The notes beneath the pieces were generated by a model. It was not told the DNA's origin. It ran no database searches and was given only the letters and a program-made list of their open reading frames with translations. Positions 1-8,601 of a stretch of DNA of 64,000 nt are shown here, piece after piece. The DNA comes from Candidatus Krumholzibacteriota bacterium (lineage in GTDB: Bacteria; Krumholzibacteriota; Krumholzibacteriia; Krumholzibacteriales; Krumholzibacteriaceae): positions 186,001 to 250,000 of the forward strand of contig JAFGBF010000018.1 of the NCBI GenBank assembly GCA_016933255.1, read 5' to 3'. Numbering within the stretch: position 1 is the stretch's first letter; every line of letters begins with the position of its first letter. Both the position numbers and the translations under genes were made by a program.

Positions 1-452
1 ATGACTGGATCCCCCCGACAGAAGATCACGATACGATCGGGATGGTGGCTCTCGACGCGGCGGGCCGCCTTTCAGGCGCCTGTACGACTTCAGGGCTGGC
101 TTTCAAGATACACGGCCGTGTCGGCGATTCTCCGATAATCGGTTCGGGTATGTATGTCGATAACAAGATCGGTGCGGCAGCAGCTACCGGAAGGGGAGAA
201 GCCGTGATCAAGGTATGTGGATCTTTCCTGGTCGTCGAATACATGAGGCAGGGGCTCTCTCCCGGAAAGGCCTGTATCAGGGCTCTCGAGAGGATCGTCG
301 AGAATCAGGGGGGTAAAACCGACTTTCAGGTAGGTTTTATAGCTCTTGACAGTTCGGGGGAGTATGGAGCAGCTTCTCTTGAAGATGGCTTTGAATATGC
401 TGTCGCGACGGAGAAAGGGAACGAATTATATAAAGCAGAGTATATAGGCTAG
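1..452 (+). CDS. N4-(beta-N-acetylglucosaminyl)-L-asparaginase, C-terminal part (cut by window edge)
   Basis: This is the 3' part of a glycosylasparaginase, an Ntn-hydrolase that cleaves the GlcNAc-Asn bond of N-linked glycopeptides or acts as a plant-type asparaginase. The visible 149 residues contain HDTIGM, where the Thr (codon 33-35) is the residue freed by autoproteolysis to become the N-terminal nucleophile of the beta chain. The substrate-binding stretch GRVGDSPIIGSG and the TGRGE loop follow. The alpha chain and the start lie left of the window. Conservation with the bacterial glycosylasparaginase beta chain is high. The family is often exported, but no signal peptide can be seen here. 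A lipoprotein gene follows on the same strand. Confidence 0.9.
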   Translation, partial: DWIPPTEDHDTIGMVALDAAGRLSGACTTSGLAFKIHGRVGDSPIIGSGMYVDNKIGAAAATGRGEAVIKVCGSFLVVEYMRQGLSPGKACIRALERIVENQGGKTDFQVGFIALDSSGEYGAASLEDGFEYAVATEKGNELYKAEYIG

Positions 453-501
453 TATACTGATTATTTACATGGCCCGGAAAGAAGGGAGTGCGGAAACAGC
501 A

Positions 502-1299
502 ATGCAGAAGATATACGCGAAGAATGGGAGGCTGGCTGTTTTTATCTCGATTCTGGCGGTATTGCCTCTTATCGTTTCCTGTTCGAGTGAGGTGAAAGAC
601 GCGGAATCGGCGGTAGACAGGATGGTAAAAGCTTATGGAGGGCCGGAAAGAACCGGACTTATGACTACATTTGCCGGCAAAGGTTTTATCAAGAAGATCC
701 CTCATGTCTATGTCTCCGAAAGTTACCCTCTGGATATCTATCAGAAGGGGGCTCTTTATAAAAACAGGGTGATGATGGTCGAAAACGGGAAGTTGACGAA
801 TGTACGTCTTATGGTGGTCAACGGCCATGAATTCTTCAAGTGGACGATGGATGAGGGAAGAGGAACGATTCCTGAATGGGAAGTCTCTCAGATCAAGTAC
901 AGGTTTCCCGGGATCCTCGGATGGCTTGCTGAATCGGGTGCCAGGGGAGAACTTGTCGCGAGCGCGGATGAAGACGGCAACTGCAGAGTCCAGTTCACGA
1001 ACCCTGATGAGAGGTTGACTCTGGTGATCGATAACCGTAATTGGCTCCTGAAGGAATCGATCGTGGAGAGCTTCATAGACTCGACGTTTGTCAGCAGGGA
1101 TGTCTATAGCGAATATCGAAAAGTCGATGATTTCTGGTTTCCGAGCAGGTTTTCAGGATATATAAGGGGCAAACAGTATTACGAGTTTCTTCTGGTAAAG
1201 GTCGAGATAGGGATCGAGATACCTGATTCGGTCTTTGCATTCATACCCGAAGACACTTTAAAGATCTACAAAGCCTCAAGTACTGCCGAAGCGAAGTGA
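502..1299 (+). CDS. lipoprotein of unknown function
   Basis: A 265-residue predicted lipoprotein. A basic N-terminus and hydrophobic stretch end in the lipobox-like LIVSC, after which mature chain starts at Cys. The ATG at 502 is chosen because GGGAG lies about 13 bases upstream; an in-frame ATG at 469 has no ribosome site and would add 11 residues before the signal. The mature part is rich in beta-strand-like segments (for example ESYPLDIYQKGALYKN and DDFWFPSRFSGYIRGKQYYE). It loosely resembles LolA/outer-membrane lipoprotein-sorting-like proteins, but I cannot assign a family. The 'gg-KY-E-L-dVeig--pds-F-p' ending is typical of such periplasmic proteins. Function unknown; the neighbours give no clear hint. 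Confidence 0.7.
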   Translation: MQKIYAKNGRLAVFISILAVLPLIVSCSSEVKDAESAVDRMVKAYGGPERTGLMTTFAGKGFIKKIPHVYVSESYPLDIYQKGALYKNRVMMVENGKLTNVRLMVVNGHEFFKWTMDEGRGTIPEWEVSQIKYRFPGILGWLAESGARGELVASADEDGNCRVQFTNPDERLTLVIDNRNWLLKESIVESFIDSTFVSRDVYSEYRKVDDFWFPSRFSGYIRGKQYYEFLLVKVEIGIEIPDSVFAFIPEDTLKIYKASSTAEAK

Positions 1300-1365
1300 A
1301 AGAGATCTGAAGAGCAGATTTTTCCACCGATCCCGGGCGGAGCCGGGCAGGCACCCGTTCCGGTC

Positions 1366-1403
1366 AGAGGCCCCCTGGGATATTACCTGTCGGCGGGGCC
1401 TCT
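1366..1403. terminator. hairpin between convergent genes
   Basis: A perfect 9-bp inverted repeat (AGAGGCCCC with GGGGCCTCT, 20-nt loop) lies between the converging lipoprotein gene and pyrE. Neither side has a T-tract, so this is at best a weak or factor-assisted terminator. Confidence 0.4.
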
Positions 1404-1409
1404 CCAGGG

Positions 1410-1946
1410 TCAGAGCAGCTCGCTTACCTTGAAAAGAGAGCTGAATTCATAACCTGCTTCAGCTATTTTCTCAGATGCGCCTTCCTCTCTGTCTACGAGA
1501 ACGCGGATTCCGGCCACCGCCGCTCCCTCTTTGACAATAGCGTCGGCGGCTTTGAGAAGTGAACCCCCGGTCGTGACGACATCCTCAAGGATCAGGACTT
1601 TCATGCCTTCTGCGATATTCCCCTCGATCTGCCTTTTTGTGCCGTGCCCTTTTGCTTCCTTGCGGACCAGAAGGCCTTCTTTTTCCTCGCCGCGCTCGGC
1701 CGACAGAGCCAGGAGAGCCCCGATGATCGGATCGGCTCCTATTACGGGGCCGGCAAAGGCGTCGTAATCGATCCCGGAAAAAGAATCAAGAAGAAGCCTG
1801 GCCGATAGAAAGAGCCCTCTTGAATGGAGAGTCGTCATCTTACCGTTGATGTAATAGCTGCTTTTCCTTCCGGAGACCAGGGTAAAATCACCTTTTTTTA
1901 TCGAACGTTTGATTATTATCTCTTTCAGTTCAGATCTTTCGTCCAA
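1410..1946 (-). CDS. pyrE: orotate phosphoribosyltransferase
   Basis: PyrE transfers the phosphoribosyl group of PRPP to orotate, making OMP in de novo pyrimidine synthesis. The 178-residue length is usual. The PRPP-binding loop VLILEDVVTTGGS is intact near residues 115-127, with the orotate-side stretch SSYYINGK near residue 30 and the flexible-loop region RKEAKGHGTKRQIEG near residue 95. The start is a TTG preceded by GGAGG at 6-nt spacing. It lies 53 nt after a beta-barrel gene on the same strand, so it may be the last gene of the minus-strand cluster, an unusual setting for a pyrimidine gene. No attenuator or PyrR site was recognised. Confidence 0.95.
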   Translation of the reverse strand: MDERSELKEIIIKRSIKKGDFTLVSGRKSSYYINGKMTTLHSRGLFLSARLLLDSFSGIDYDAFAGPVIGADPIIGALLALSAERGEEKEGLLVRKEAKGHGTKRQIEGNIAEGMKVLILEDVVTTGGSLLKAADAIVKEGAAVAGIRVLVDREEGASEKIAEAGYEFSSLFKVSELL

Positions 1947-1999
1947 ATCGATCCTCCAGGCTCAAATGACCAGTATAGAAAAGAAGATTTCAAAGATAT

Positions 2000-2635
2000 C
2001 TATCTTGTAAAGAAGTTGAGGCCGATTGTCAACTGGAAGAAATCAGCGGATCTTTCGCCGGTGTAGGCATAGATGACATGCGACGGATCGGATCCGGAGA
2101 AAATATGGTGGTATTTTCCCGCCAGTTCGGCGGAGAGACCGCCCGACGTGATCAGATAGTTTATCCTGAACCCGGCAAAATAGCCGAGATCGTTCCTTGT
2201 GATCCTTCCCTCATATATTCCCGAGGGAATGACTGCGCTCGATGTATACAGTCCCCCGCCTGTCTCTGTCCCGACAGTTATCCTCCTGCCCAGGTCGAAG
2301 TATGTCTCGAATCCGGCTGTGAGTGAATATACTTCCATCTTGACGCTTCCGGTAAGGCCGGTGTATTCGAAGTCTTTCTCGCTGTCGAGTGATCTGCCGA
2401 AGTGGTGCGTCGAGAGAGAGAATCCCAGACCGAACCATGAACCGAGCCCTTCCACGAAATGGATCTCGAGTTCACTTCCCTTGCCGAAATTATTGTCGAT
2501 TTCCCCTGGGCTGAATATTCCTCCGAGTCTCAGGCCGAGAGTCTCTCTGCCACTCATATCAGTCGAAAGGACTGAAGATGGAAGAAAAGCGAAGGATAAA
2601 ATCATCCCCGCAGCAATAAAAGTGAAGTGTCTCAT
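2000..2635 (-). CDS. putative outer-membrane beta-barrel protein
   Basis: A 211-residue exported protein with signal peptide (MRHFTFIAAGMILSFAFLPS, cleavage likely near SSVLS-T). The mature chain is built of alternating amphipathic strands separated by charged turns and ends in an aromatic strand (FFQLTIGLNFFTR), as in small outer-membrane barrels. The Gly- and aromatic-rich strands (GLGFSLSTHHFG, SLTAGFETYFDLG, GYFAGFRINYLIT) support eight or so strands. No ligand or enzyme motif is visible. It follows the propeller protein on the same strand with a 72-nt gap and has no obvious Shine-Dalgarno site, so the start is only moderately certain. Role unknown. Confidence 0.65.
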   Translation of the reverse strand: MRHFTFIAAGMILSFAFLPSSVLSTDMSGRETLGLRLGGIFSPGEIDNNFGKGSELEIHFVEGLGSWFGLGFSLSTHHFGRSLDSEKDFEYTGLTGSVKMEVYSLTAGFETYFDLGRRITVGTETGGGLYTSSAVIPSGIYEGRITRNDLGYFAGFRINYLITSGGLSAELAGKYHHIFSGSDPSHVIYAYTGERSADFFQLTIGLNFFTR

Positions 2636-2707
2636 ACTGTTAAAATAATTGAAAGATGTTGTTTGCGCGAGCGAAATCCGAAACCCTGAAAGGGAAGGAA
2701 GGGATGG

Positions 2708-4645
2708 TCATCGAATGAGGACGAGCTTGCAGACAGCCAGTATTCGAGACCTGCTGCAGACAGCTCCGGCGTAGATGCCGGCAGCGACCTGACGGCCTCC
2801 GCTGTCTGTCCCGTTCCAGTAATAGTGTCCCCTGCCAGAACTGTCTGTCTCGACCTTGAAAGAATCGATCGATCTGCCGGCCATATCGAAGATCCGGATA
2901 GTATAGGCACAACTGATATCTCCGCAGAATTCGATCTTTGTCACGGGGTTGAAAGGGTTGGGCGAACAGCCTACAGAATGTCTTGCTGAAGGGATCTTCA
3001 TGTAGAGGTTTGTCTCATCAGAGAGGATCCGGTCCCTTGTTTCGCCGGGTTTTTCGGATTCCTCCCCGGCGTCATCCCGGGGAAATATTGCTGGAAGAGG
3101 AGATTCCTCGATCGAATCGACATTTATATGGCCCATCGGTTCCGATGAATTATCGATGATCTCGATGTAGACCTCCTCTCCGATATATCGGTCGAGGTCC
3201 CACACCCTTCTGTCCATCTGTTCGGTCCCTTTTCCCGTCTCGCTGAAGAGGATCGTGCCATCAGCAGCCCTTGTCATTGCGATATAGCATTCTCCTGGAA
3301 AATCTCCTCCGCCGACAAGCATCCTCATAGATCGGCCGGCGATAATGAATCTCTTCGACCTTATCGCGCCTGTCGGGAGATCGCCCTGCCTTGCTCCGGG
3401 CATACTCCCAAGAAGTGGACCATCAAAAGCTTCGCTGGTCCCTATCCACCAGTTGCCTTCAAACCCTGCTACCGTCGAATCATCTCCCCTGTAGTGGTAG
3501 TTGTTCCCGAAGACCGGCTGCCTGTTGAATGCCGTTCCCCACAGGATCGTCCAGTCCCTGGAGAGGGGATCCTCGATATTGATCTTGGGGTCATTTCCAT
3601 TCCAGGTCATCGTATCGATCCTGATCGAATAGAGGATCTCCGTGGGAGAGATCAGGTAGGAAGTGTGTCTGGAGAAAAGGCTGGCATGGTCACTTAGCCT
3701 GATCTGTTCACATGCGGCGCCACTGTCTATTATGACCCTGTTCGTTATATCCCAGTTGCCGACAAGGGTAGGTGCCGACATATGCGAAATTCCGCCTACC
3801 CCCTCTTCAGTAAAGAAAAGGTGATATTTTCCCGCCCGTTTCAGCAGGAATGTCGACTCAAGGACATGCCAGCTATTGTGGACGTACAGGGGGCCGATAT
3901 CTTTAAAATCAAAGTATCCGTCACTCGAAGCAAGAGAGATCGCGCCGATGCCGTCTTTTGTCCACGCGGTATTGATAATATAGTTTGAGTCGTTATCGTC
4001 GGTGAAAAACCAGGGATCGCGGCAGTTTGACCAGGAGTTCTCGTTCCATGCTGCCCATGATGTGTCTGGATGATATGGTTCGAAAAACCCTGAATCAGCC
4101 TTTGTCCAGACGGTGAGGTCGAGCGTGGAAAAAGCAAGATTCGTACTCTGAGCCATATGGCTGTTTACAAATGTATAGTAGATCAGATGATATCCCGGGT
4201 AGTCCTCGAAAGGTACTACGCATGGAGCCCAGATCTTGTGCGCATCCGGTTCAGCGGTCAGGACCCTGTCGAGGATCTCCCAGTGCCGAAGGTCAGGAGA
4301 GACAGCGTGTCCGAAACTCTTTTCGAGGTCTGTTATATAGAAGAGGTGGAACATGTTGCCGACCTTGATGAAGGAATGGTCTTTTATCAGCTTTCCTTCT
4401 TCGATGAATACCGGGCCTTCAAAGTCAAAGCGGGCCATGGGAGTCAACCCGACCGGTCGGACTTCTTTTGAAAAGGTGATCTCGGGGTCTTCCAGAAAAA
4501 GTTCATCTGCCGCGGCAGCTTCCGGAGCGAAGAGGGGAGTGATAAGAAACAAAAGAACGATAGAGATGGAAAGAGATCCTCCATACGGCTGCTCTTTCGG
4601 ACCAAAAAAGGAGTTTGATCGGTTCTTTCCGCGAGGTTTTTTCAA
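2708..4645 (-). CDS. secreted GH43/GH32-like five-bladed propeller protein with C-terminal sorting domain
   Basis: A 645-residue exported protein. After a long N-region comes a signal peptide (about residues 27-46). Residues ~85-330 resemble the five-bladed beta-propeller of GH43/GH32-type glycosidases: KDHSFIKVGNMFHLFY carries a possible first acidic residue, HKIWAPCVVPF and NCRDPWFF are blade motifs, and VLESTFLLKRAGKYHLFF matches the catalytic-acid blade. Residues ~400-520 form a jelly-roll module (ligand GG, MGHINVDSI). The C-terminal ~85 residues are a FlgD-like/T9SS-type sorting domain with CSPNPFNPVTKIEF. Substrate is probably a plant or bacterial polysaccharide, but family and specificity are uncertain. 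The start is TTG with AAGG just upstream. It lies 37 nt downstream of a second sorting-domain protein, presumably in one operon. Confidence 0.75.
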   Translation of the reverse strand: MKKPRGKNRSNSFFGPKEQPYGGSLSISIVLLFLITPLFAPEAAAADELFLEDPEITFSKEVRPVGLTPMARFDFEGPVFIEEGKLIKDHSFIKVGNMFHLFYITDLEKSFGHAVSPDLRHWEILDRVLTAEPDAHKIWAPCVVPFEDYPGYHLIYYTFVNSHMAQSTNLAFSTLDLTVWTKADSGFFEPYHPDTSWAAWNENSWSNCRDPWFFTDDNDSNYIINTAWTKDGIGAISLASSDGYFDFKDIGPLYVHNSWHVLESTFLLKRAGKYHLFFTEEGVGGISHMSAPTLVGNWDITNRVIIDSGAACEQIRLSDHASLFSRHTSYLISPTEILYSIRIDTMTWNGNDPKINIEDPLSRDWTILWGTAFNRQPVFGNNYHYRGDDSTVAGFEGNWWIGTSEAFDGPLLGSMPGARQGDLPTGAIRSKRFIIAGRSMRMLVGGGDFPGECYIAMTRAADGTILFSETGKGTEQMDRRVWDLDRYIGEEVYIEIIDNSSEPMGHINVDSIEESPLPAIFPRDDAGEESEKPGETRDRILSDETNLYMKIPSARHSVGCSPNPFNPVTKIEFCGDISCAYTIRIFDMAGRSIDSFKVETDSSGRGHYYWNGTDSGGRQVAAGIYAGAVCSRSRILAVCKLVLIR

Positions 4646-4682
4646 AACCTTGTTTCCCCGTTAGCGACCGGGCAGGGACAGA

Positions 4683-5948
4683 TCATCTGAGCATGATCAT
4701 TTTGCGCGTAAAAGTATCCTTGCCTATTTCCAACCTGCAATAATAGACCCCGGAAGGAATATTCCTTCCGCCAGAGAGAGAGGGATTCCATTCGAATCTA
4801 TGGTTTCCCGAAGGTTGTACCCCAAGATCGTGCTTCTCGACGATCCTTCCCGATACGTCAAAGAACGAAATCATGACACTTTTGCCTGAACTTCCCCCTG
4901 CGACATAGAACGGGATAGTAGTGGCGGGGTTGAAGGGGTTTGGATAGTTCTGTCCCAAAGCGCTCAAAGAAGGAAGGAGGAGCGCCGAGACCTTTATGGG
5001 ACCATGACTTGACGGGTCATCTCCTGTCGCCTCTACGATATAGTAGTAATAATCTATCTCCTTAACGTCGCAGATATCAAAGTACCTGTATTCAGTAAGA
5101 GAGAATACCGGAGATGCATTGCGCCTTTCCATCAGGGAGAGATCGGGAGTTGTGCCGCGGAAGATATTGAAACCTGTCAAACCGGAAAATGATGAAGTGA
5201 TCCAGGTAACCATTATCCCTCCGTCGACATGCTTCGCCTCCGCCGATGAGAAGCTGATCCCTACCTGGGAGGTGAGAGTCAGGGTTATCTCGACGATCTC
5301 TCCGTCTATCGTGGGGATATCGGTAAATGTAGTGTCACTGTATCCAGGGGCTGAAGCTAATACAGAAAAGATCCCTTCAGGAAGGTGTTCGAAAAGAAAA
5401 GAATTATCGGTAAAGGTATCGGCCGAGCAGAGAGGAGCATACTCGGAATCAAGAAGGGTCAGCACCAGACCGGGAGGTACGCCTGATGCAGCTTCTGAAT
5501 CTACAAATACTTGGATTCCCGCATTGGGGCGCGACAGCCAGTATTCATAAGTCAGGTCGTTGAAGTGGAAAAAATAATACCCTGATTCTTCGAGTATCGC
5601 GATAATATTCGGAGGTGACCAGGTATAGTCGGCGAAGCCCCATCCCGAATAGCCGTAGTCGGCGACCAGGTCATAACCCCAGTGCATCGGCAGGTAGCTG
5701 TTGTCAGCAGTAAACTTGAAACTTATGCTGTCTGGGTCGCCCGGTTCGCTGATATATTTTAATTTCTGCCAGAGATGTACCCCTGCCGGATCCATGTTAT
5801 TATCGGGGTCGTCAGGTTCACAGGTGATCCCGCCGAAACTTCCTACAAGCTGGATAGACTCATACCCGGCCGCTTCCACAGAGGTTAAGAGAAAGGGGAC
5901 AACACAGACCGACAGGAAAAGTCTGAAATAATACTTCGTAGCAACCAT
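4683..5948 (-). CDS. secreted multidomain protein with C-terminal sorting domain
   Basis: A 421-residue exported protein. A signal peptide (cleavage near VEA-AGYE) is followed by a SusE/F-like carbohydrate-binding-type N-terminal module (IQLVGSFGGI, HWGYDLVADYGYSGWGF). Residues ~160-228 resemble a carboxypeptidase-regulatory-like beta domain (LFEHLPEGIFSVLASAPGYS). A fibronectin-III-like module (~230-325) follows, and then a canonical FlgD-like/T9SS-type sorting domain with QNYPNPFNPATTIPF, FDVSGRIV and IPSGVYYCRLE, ending in RKMIMLR. No enzyme motif is seen, so binding or structural function is likely. It is first in the minus-strand cluster, about 60 nt below a perfect consensus promoter, and precedes a glycosidase-like secreted protein, suggesting joint action on extracellular polysaccharide. 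Confidence 0.75.
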   Translation of the reverse strand: MVATKYYFRLFLSVCVVPFLLTSVEAAGYESIQLVGSFGGITCEPDDPDNNMDPAGVHLWQKLKYISEPGDPDSISFKFTADNSYLPMHWGYDLVADYGYSGWGFADYTWSPPNIIAILEESGYYFFHFNDLTYEYWLSRPNAGIQVFVDSEAASGVPPGLVLTLLDSEYAPLCSADTFTDNSFLFEHLPEGIFSVLASAPGYSDTTFTDIPTIDGEIVEITLTLTSQVGISFSSAEAKHVDGGIMVTWITSSFSGLTGFNIFRGTTPDLSLMERRNASPVFSLTEYRYFDICDVKEIDYYYYIVEATGDDPSSHGPIKVSALLLPSLSALGQNYPNPFNPATTIPFYVAGGSSGKSVMISFFDVSGRIVEKHDLGVQPSGNHRFEWNPSLSGGRNIPSGVYYCRLEIGKDTFTRKMIMLR

Positions 5949-6013
5949 ATCCTTAATTGATGCACACCCTTACCAAGTCAAACCCTAAAGGAATCTGATA
6001 AACTTCCATCTAA

Positions 6014-6042
6014 ATTATACCGAAAGGGGAAAAAACTGTCAA
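6014..6042 (-). promoter_or_regulatory. consensus sigma70-type promoter of the minus-strand cluster
   Basis: TTGACA (6042-6037) and TATAAT (6019-6014), read on the minus strand, are separated by exactly 17 nt. Both hexamers match the consensus. Transcription would start near 6007, about 60 nt before the sorting-domain protein gene at 5948. Confidence 0.85.
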
Positions 6043-6242
6043 TCTCAAAGATTTTCATCTGCGCAGGGCAGCCCTCTGTATCCTGTTGGTATATTTTGGA
6101 TAAACCGACTTTGGGAATGATATTTGCTCGAAATCCCCGGAAGGGGGATATAGCGTCTTCGGCATCTCAAAATGCCCCGTTTTATCCTCGTTTTTACCGA
6201 AAAAGGAGCTTTTTCCAGTCTGTCTGTGGATGGAGGCTTTCG

Positions 6243-6737
6243 TTGCGGAAAATAATAGAGAAAGAAAACTTTGAATCAGGGGAATTTTACAAGAAGGCGC
6301 AGGCCAGGATCCAGAGGGGCGCATTCGATGAAGCTGCCATGCTGATAAATGAAGCTCTGAAGATGCATCCGGATGATCCATATTTTCTGTCGATGCTCGG
6401 GTTCTGTACTGGGATGCGGGGAAACCTTTTTGCGGGCGAAAAGATGTGCAGACAGGCGCTTGAGATGGCGAAAGATAAGGATCCGGTATTTTATGTAAAT
6501 ATAGGAAGACTGCTGCTCAGCGGCGGAAACCGTGTCGAAGCGCGTAAATATTTCATGAAGGCCTACAGGATAGATAATACCAACTCTCCTGCGGCGTTGG
6601 AACTTTCGAGGATGGGTGTAAGGAAGAGGCCTATAGTCAGATTCCTCGAAAGGGATCATCCGCTGAATATCTGGCTCGGCAGGATCAGGCACTCGTTATC
6701 CGAGAAAAGGGCCGGATACCTGAACAAGAAGTTCTAG
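6243..6737 (+). CDS. small TPR protein
   Basis: A 164-residue cytoplasmic tetratricopeptide-repeat protein. At least three TPR units are visible: ESGEFYKKAQARIQRGAFDEA, PYFLSMLGFCTGMRGNLFAGE and PVFYVNIGRLLLSGGNRVEARKYF in shortened form. Such helical repeats bind partner proteins. I choose TTG 6243 because GGAGG (6232-6236) stands 6 nt upstream; the open frame extends back to 6096, but those 49 residues are low in family character and that ATG has no ribosome site. The C-terminus is basic (RFLERDHPLNIWLGRIRHSLSEKR). A larger TPR lipoprotein follows on the same strand 91 nt on. Partner unknown. Confidence 0.75.
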   Translation: MRKIIEKENFESGEFYKKAQARIQRGAFDEAAMLINEALKMHPDDPYFLSMLGFCTGMRGNLFAGEKMCRQALEMAKDKDPVFYVNIGRLLLSGGNRVEARKYFMKAYRIDNTNSPAALELSRMGVRKRPIVRFLERDHPLNIWLGRIRHSLSEKRAGYLNKKF

Positions 6738-6828
6738 CGGGCCCCGCGGGGAATTATTCAATTCACATAATATCTCTAAAAGGTTAGATTGATGGTGTGT
6801 TCCTTTTCCCTGGGGAGGGCGAGATTCC

Positions 6829-8031
6829 ATGCGCGCAGGCAGGTTCTCTTTCCGATATTCGATATATCCTTACGCAGCCGCTGCCGCAGTACTCTTCTGG
6901 ATCGGATGTGCCGGAGCGAAGATGCCGGCAACTGGCTGGGAGAAGGAGAGAAACGATTCAGACGCGGTCATTCTGGCGATGCTGGCAGATGAGGATTATC
7001 GCGGTGTCCTCGACCTGACCGCAAGGATGATGAAAGAAGGTATACGCGATACGAGGCTGCTCGGCCAGAGGGCGCTGGCTCTCGGCATGACAGGGGGGGA
7101 GGAAGAGGCGATCTCCCTTTTTAACGAGGCTCTGTTGAATGATTACTCCAACTGTGAGAATCATCTCAATCTTGCGGTCCTTCTTATGAAAACAGGAAAG
7201 ACCGGCCGGGCGATGACCGAGTTCAGGGAAGCTGGACGGTTCTGCGGTGCTGAGAACCGCAGTATGATAAAGCGCAACCTTGCTGTAGCCAATATCAAGA
7301 TGGGAAGGGAGACGGCTGCCGCAAAAGATGTCGAGGAAGGCCTTGCAACGGCGCCTGATGATCCCTATCTGCTGGGACTTAAAGGGATGCTTATAGCCCG
7401 GGAGAGCCCGGCGGCGGCGGAAAGTCTTTTTACGCATGCAATCTCTGATGGTGGAATCAGCTATGATTTCTTATATCAGCTGGGGTTGATTTTTATGACT
7501 ACCGGCAGAGCGGAAGAAGCGGTGCTTCCCCTTGCGGAGAATTACTCGATGAACCCCGATGATCTCGATGCGGGGCTCAACTACTCTGAATCCCTGATAA
7601 GGACAAAGAAGTTTCAGGAGGCTGAAGAGGTCCTTCTGGATATTCGCGGCCGCGGGGACGGGAAAAAAGCCGAAATGAAACTTGCCGATCTGTATTGCAG
7701 GATGGAGAGGTATGATGAAGCTCTTGCGATATATAGAGAGGCTGGAGAAGAACCTGAAGTCCTCGACAGAATAGCGTTTTGCCTTCACCGGACAGGGAGG
7801 ACTGAAGAGGGGATCGAGATGGGGCAAAGAGTTGCTGAGGCTCTTCCGCGATGGACTACGGGGCTGATCAATCTCTCGGCGATGCTGGCATCTGTCGGCA
7901 GGCTTGATGAAGCAGAGGAACTGCTTGGGAGGGTACTTGAGATCGAGCCGGACAATATGACGGCAAGGTACAATCTCGAAAAACTTAAGGAGGCAGGGGC
8001 TGCGGAAGTCCGTCGGGCAAAGATAAGATAA
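6829..8031 (+). CDS. TPR-repeat lipoprotein
   Basis: A 400-residue predicted lipoprotein: short basic N-terminus, hydrophobic AAAAAVLFWIGC with Cys at residue 27 as likely lipidation site. The rest is almost entirely tetratricopeptide repeats, roughly ten, for example TRLLGQRALALGMTGGEEEA, CENHLNLAVLLMKTGKTGRA, ALAIYREAGEEPEVLDRIAF and LINLSAMLASVGRLDEAEEL. GGGGAGGG about 9 nt upstream supports this ATG. TPR lipoproteins commonly act as scaffolds in envelope biogenesis, secretion or motility complexes, but no specific family (for example PilF or BamD) can be claimed. It shares the TPR theme with the upstream gene, so the two may work together. Confidence 0.8.
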   Translation: MRAGRFSFRYSIYPYAAAAAVLFWIGCAGAKMPATGWEKERNDSDAVILAMLADEDYRGVLDLTARMMKEGIRDTRLLGQRALALGMTGGEEEAISLFNEALLNDYSNCENHLNLAVLLMKTGKTGRAMTEFREAGRFCGAENRSMIKRNLAVANIKMGRETAAAKDVEEGLATAPDDPYLLGLKGMLIARESPAAAESLFTHAISDGGISYDFLYQLGLIFMTTGRAEEAVLPLAENYSMNPDDLDAGLNYSESLIRTKKFQEAEEVLLDIRGRGDGKKAEMKLADLYCRMERYDEALAIYREAGEEPEVLDRIAFCLHRTGRTEEGIEMGQRVAEALPRWTTGLINLSAMLASVGRLDEAEELLGRVLEIEPDNMTARYNLEKLKEAGAAEVRRAKIR

Positions 8032-8038
8032 ATATTCC

Positions 8039-8068
8039 TTGTTATTCAGGGATTATTTTATTTACAAT
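8039..8068 (+). promoter_or_regulatory. possible sigma70-type promoter
   Basis: TTGTTA (8039-8044) and TACAAT (8063-8068) with an 18-nt spacer stand about 85 nt before the zinc-ribbon protein gene. This is a plausible but not consensus promoter. Confidence 0.4.
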
Positions 8069-8153
8069 GTACAACCCGTCGTATTCGGCCGGAAACAAAT
8101 CTTTACCTGAAACCGTAGTATATATGTAGGTTTCAGGAATGGAGGTAAACACG

Positions 8154-8585
8154 GTGTACTGTCAACATTGCGGAAAAGAGATCGAAGAAGGCGGTACTTT
8201 CTGTGTCTACTGCGGGAAAGGGCTTGAAGAAGAGGCCCGGTCCCGCGGAATGTACGGACACGAATTGACCAGGCTCAAGATCCCCGAGGAGACAAGAAAT
8301 CCAGGAGTCGCAGCTGCGATCGGGTTCTTCCTGGGCTGGATAATGCTTGGCCCGGTCGGTTATGTTTATCTCGGTCAATGGAACTGGTTCTGGCTGACTT
8401 TCGTGATCCAGATCTTTGCCGTACCTCTGACGGCAGGTGTGGCATATGTCATTCTGCCGATCGTATTTGCTATTCATCAGTATCAGATGGCAAAGGAACT
8501 CAACGACCAGCTTATTGAGAAGAGGGTCGACGAAGGGGATAACGGCGGTATTCGGGATGATGATTTTCCTCGAGAGGATCGTTGA
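8154..8585 (+). CDS. zinc-ribbon membrane protein
   Basis: A 143-residue protein with an N-terminal zinc ribbon (YCQHCGK...FCVYCGK, two CxxC knuckles at residues ~3-25) and two or three membrane segments (VAAAIGFFLGWIMLGPVGYVYLG and FWLTFVIQIFAVPLTAGVAYVILPIVFAI), then an acidic tail. The real start is probably GTG 8154, 7 nt after GGAGGT (8141-8146). An ATG at 8139 overlaps that ribosome site and would add five residues. Zinc-ribbon plus small membrane domain proteins are common and uncharacterised. It precedes the GlpX-like gene by 16 nt and is likely cotranscribed. Confidence 0.75.
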   Translation: MYCQHCGKEIEEGGTFCVYCGKGLEEEARSRGMYGHELTRLKIPEETRNPGVAAAIGFFLGWIMLGPVGYVYLGQWNWFWLTFVIQIFAVPLTAGVAYVILPIVFAIHQYQMAKELNDQLIEKRVDEGDNGGIRDDDFPREDR

Positions 8586-8601
8586 TCCGAAAGGGTAGAG
8601 A

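Noticed and set aside
6096-6242. 49 extra residues before the small TPR protein
   Set aside because: No ribosome site at 6096, sequence unlike TPR, while TTG 6243 has GGAGG at 6 nt.
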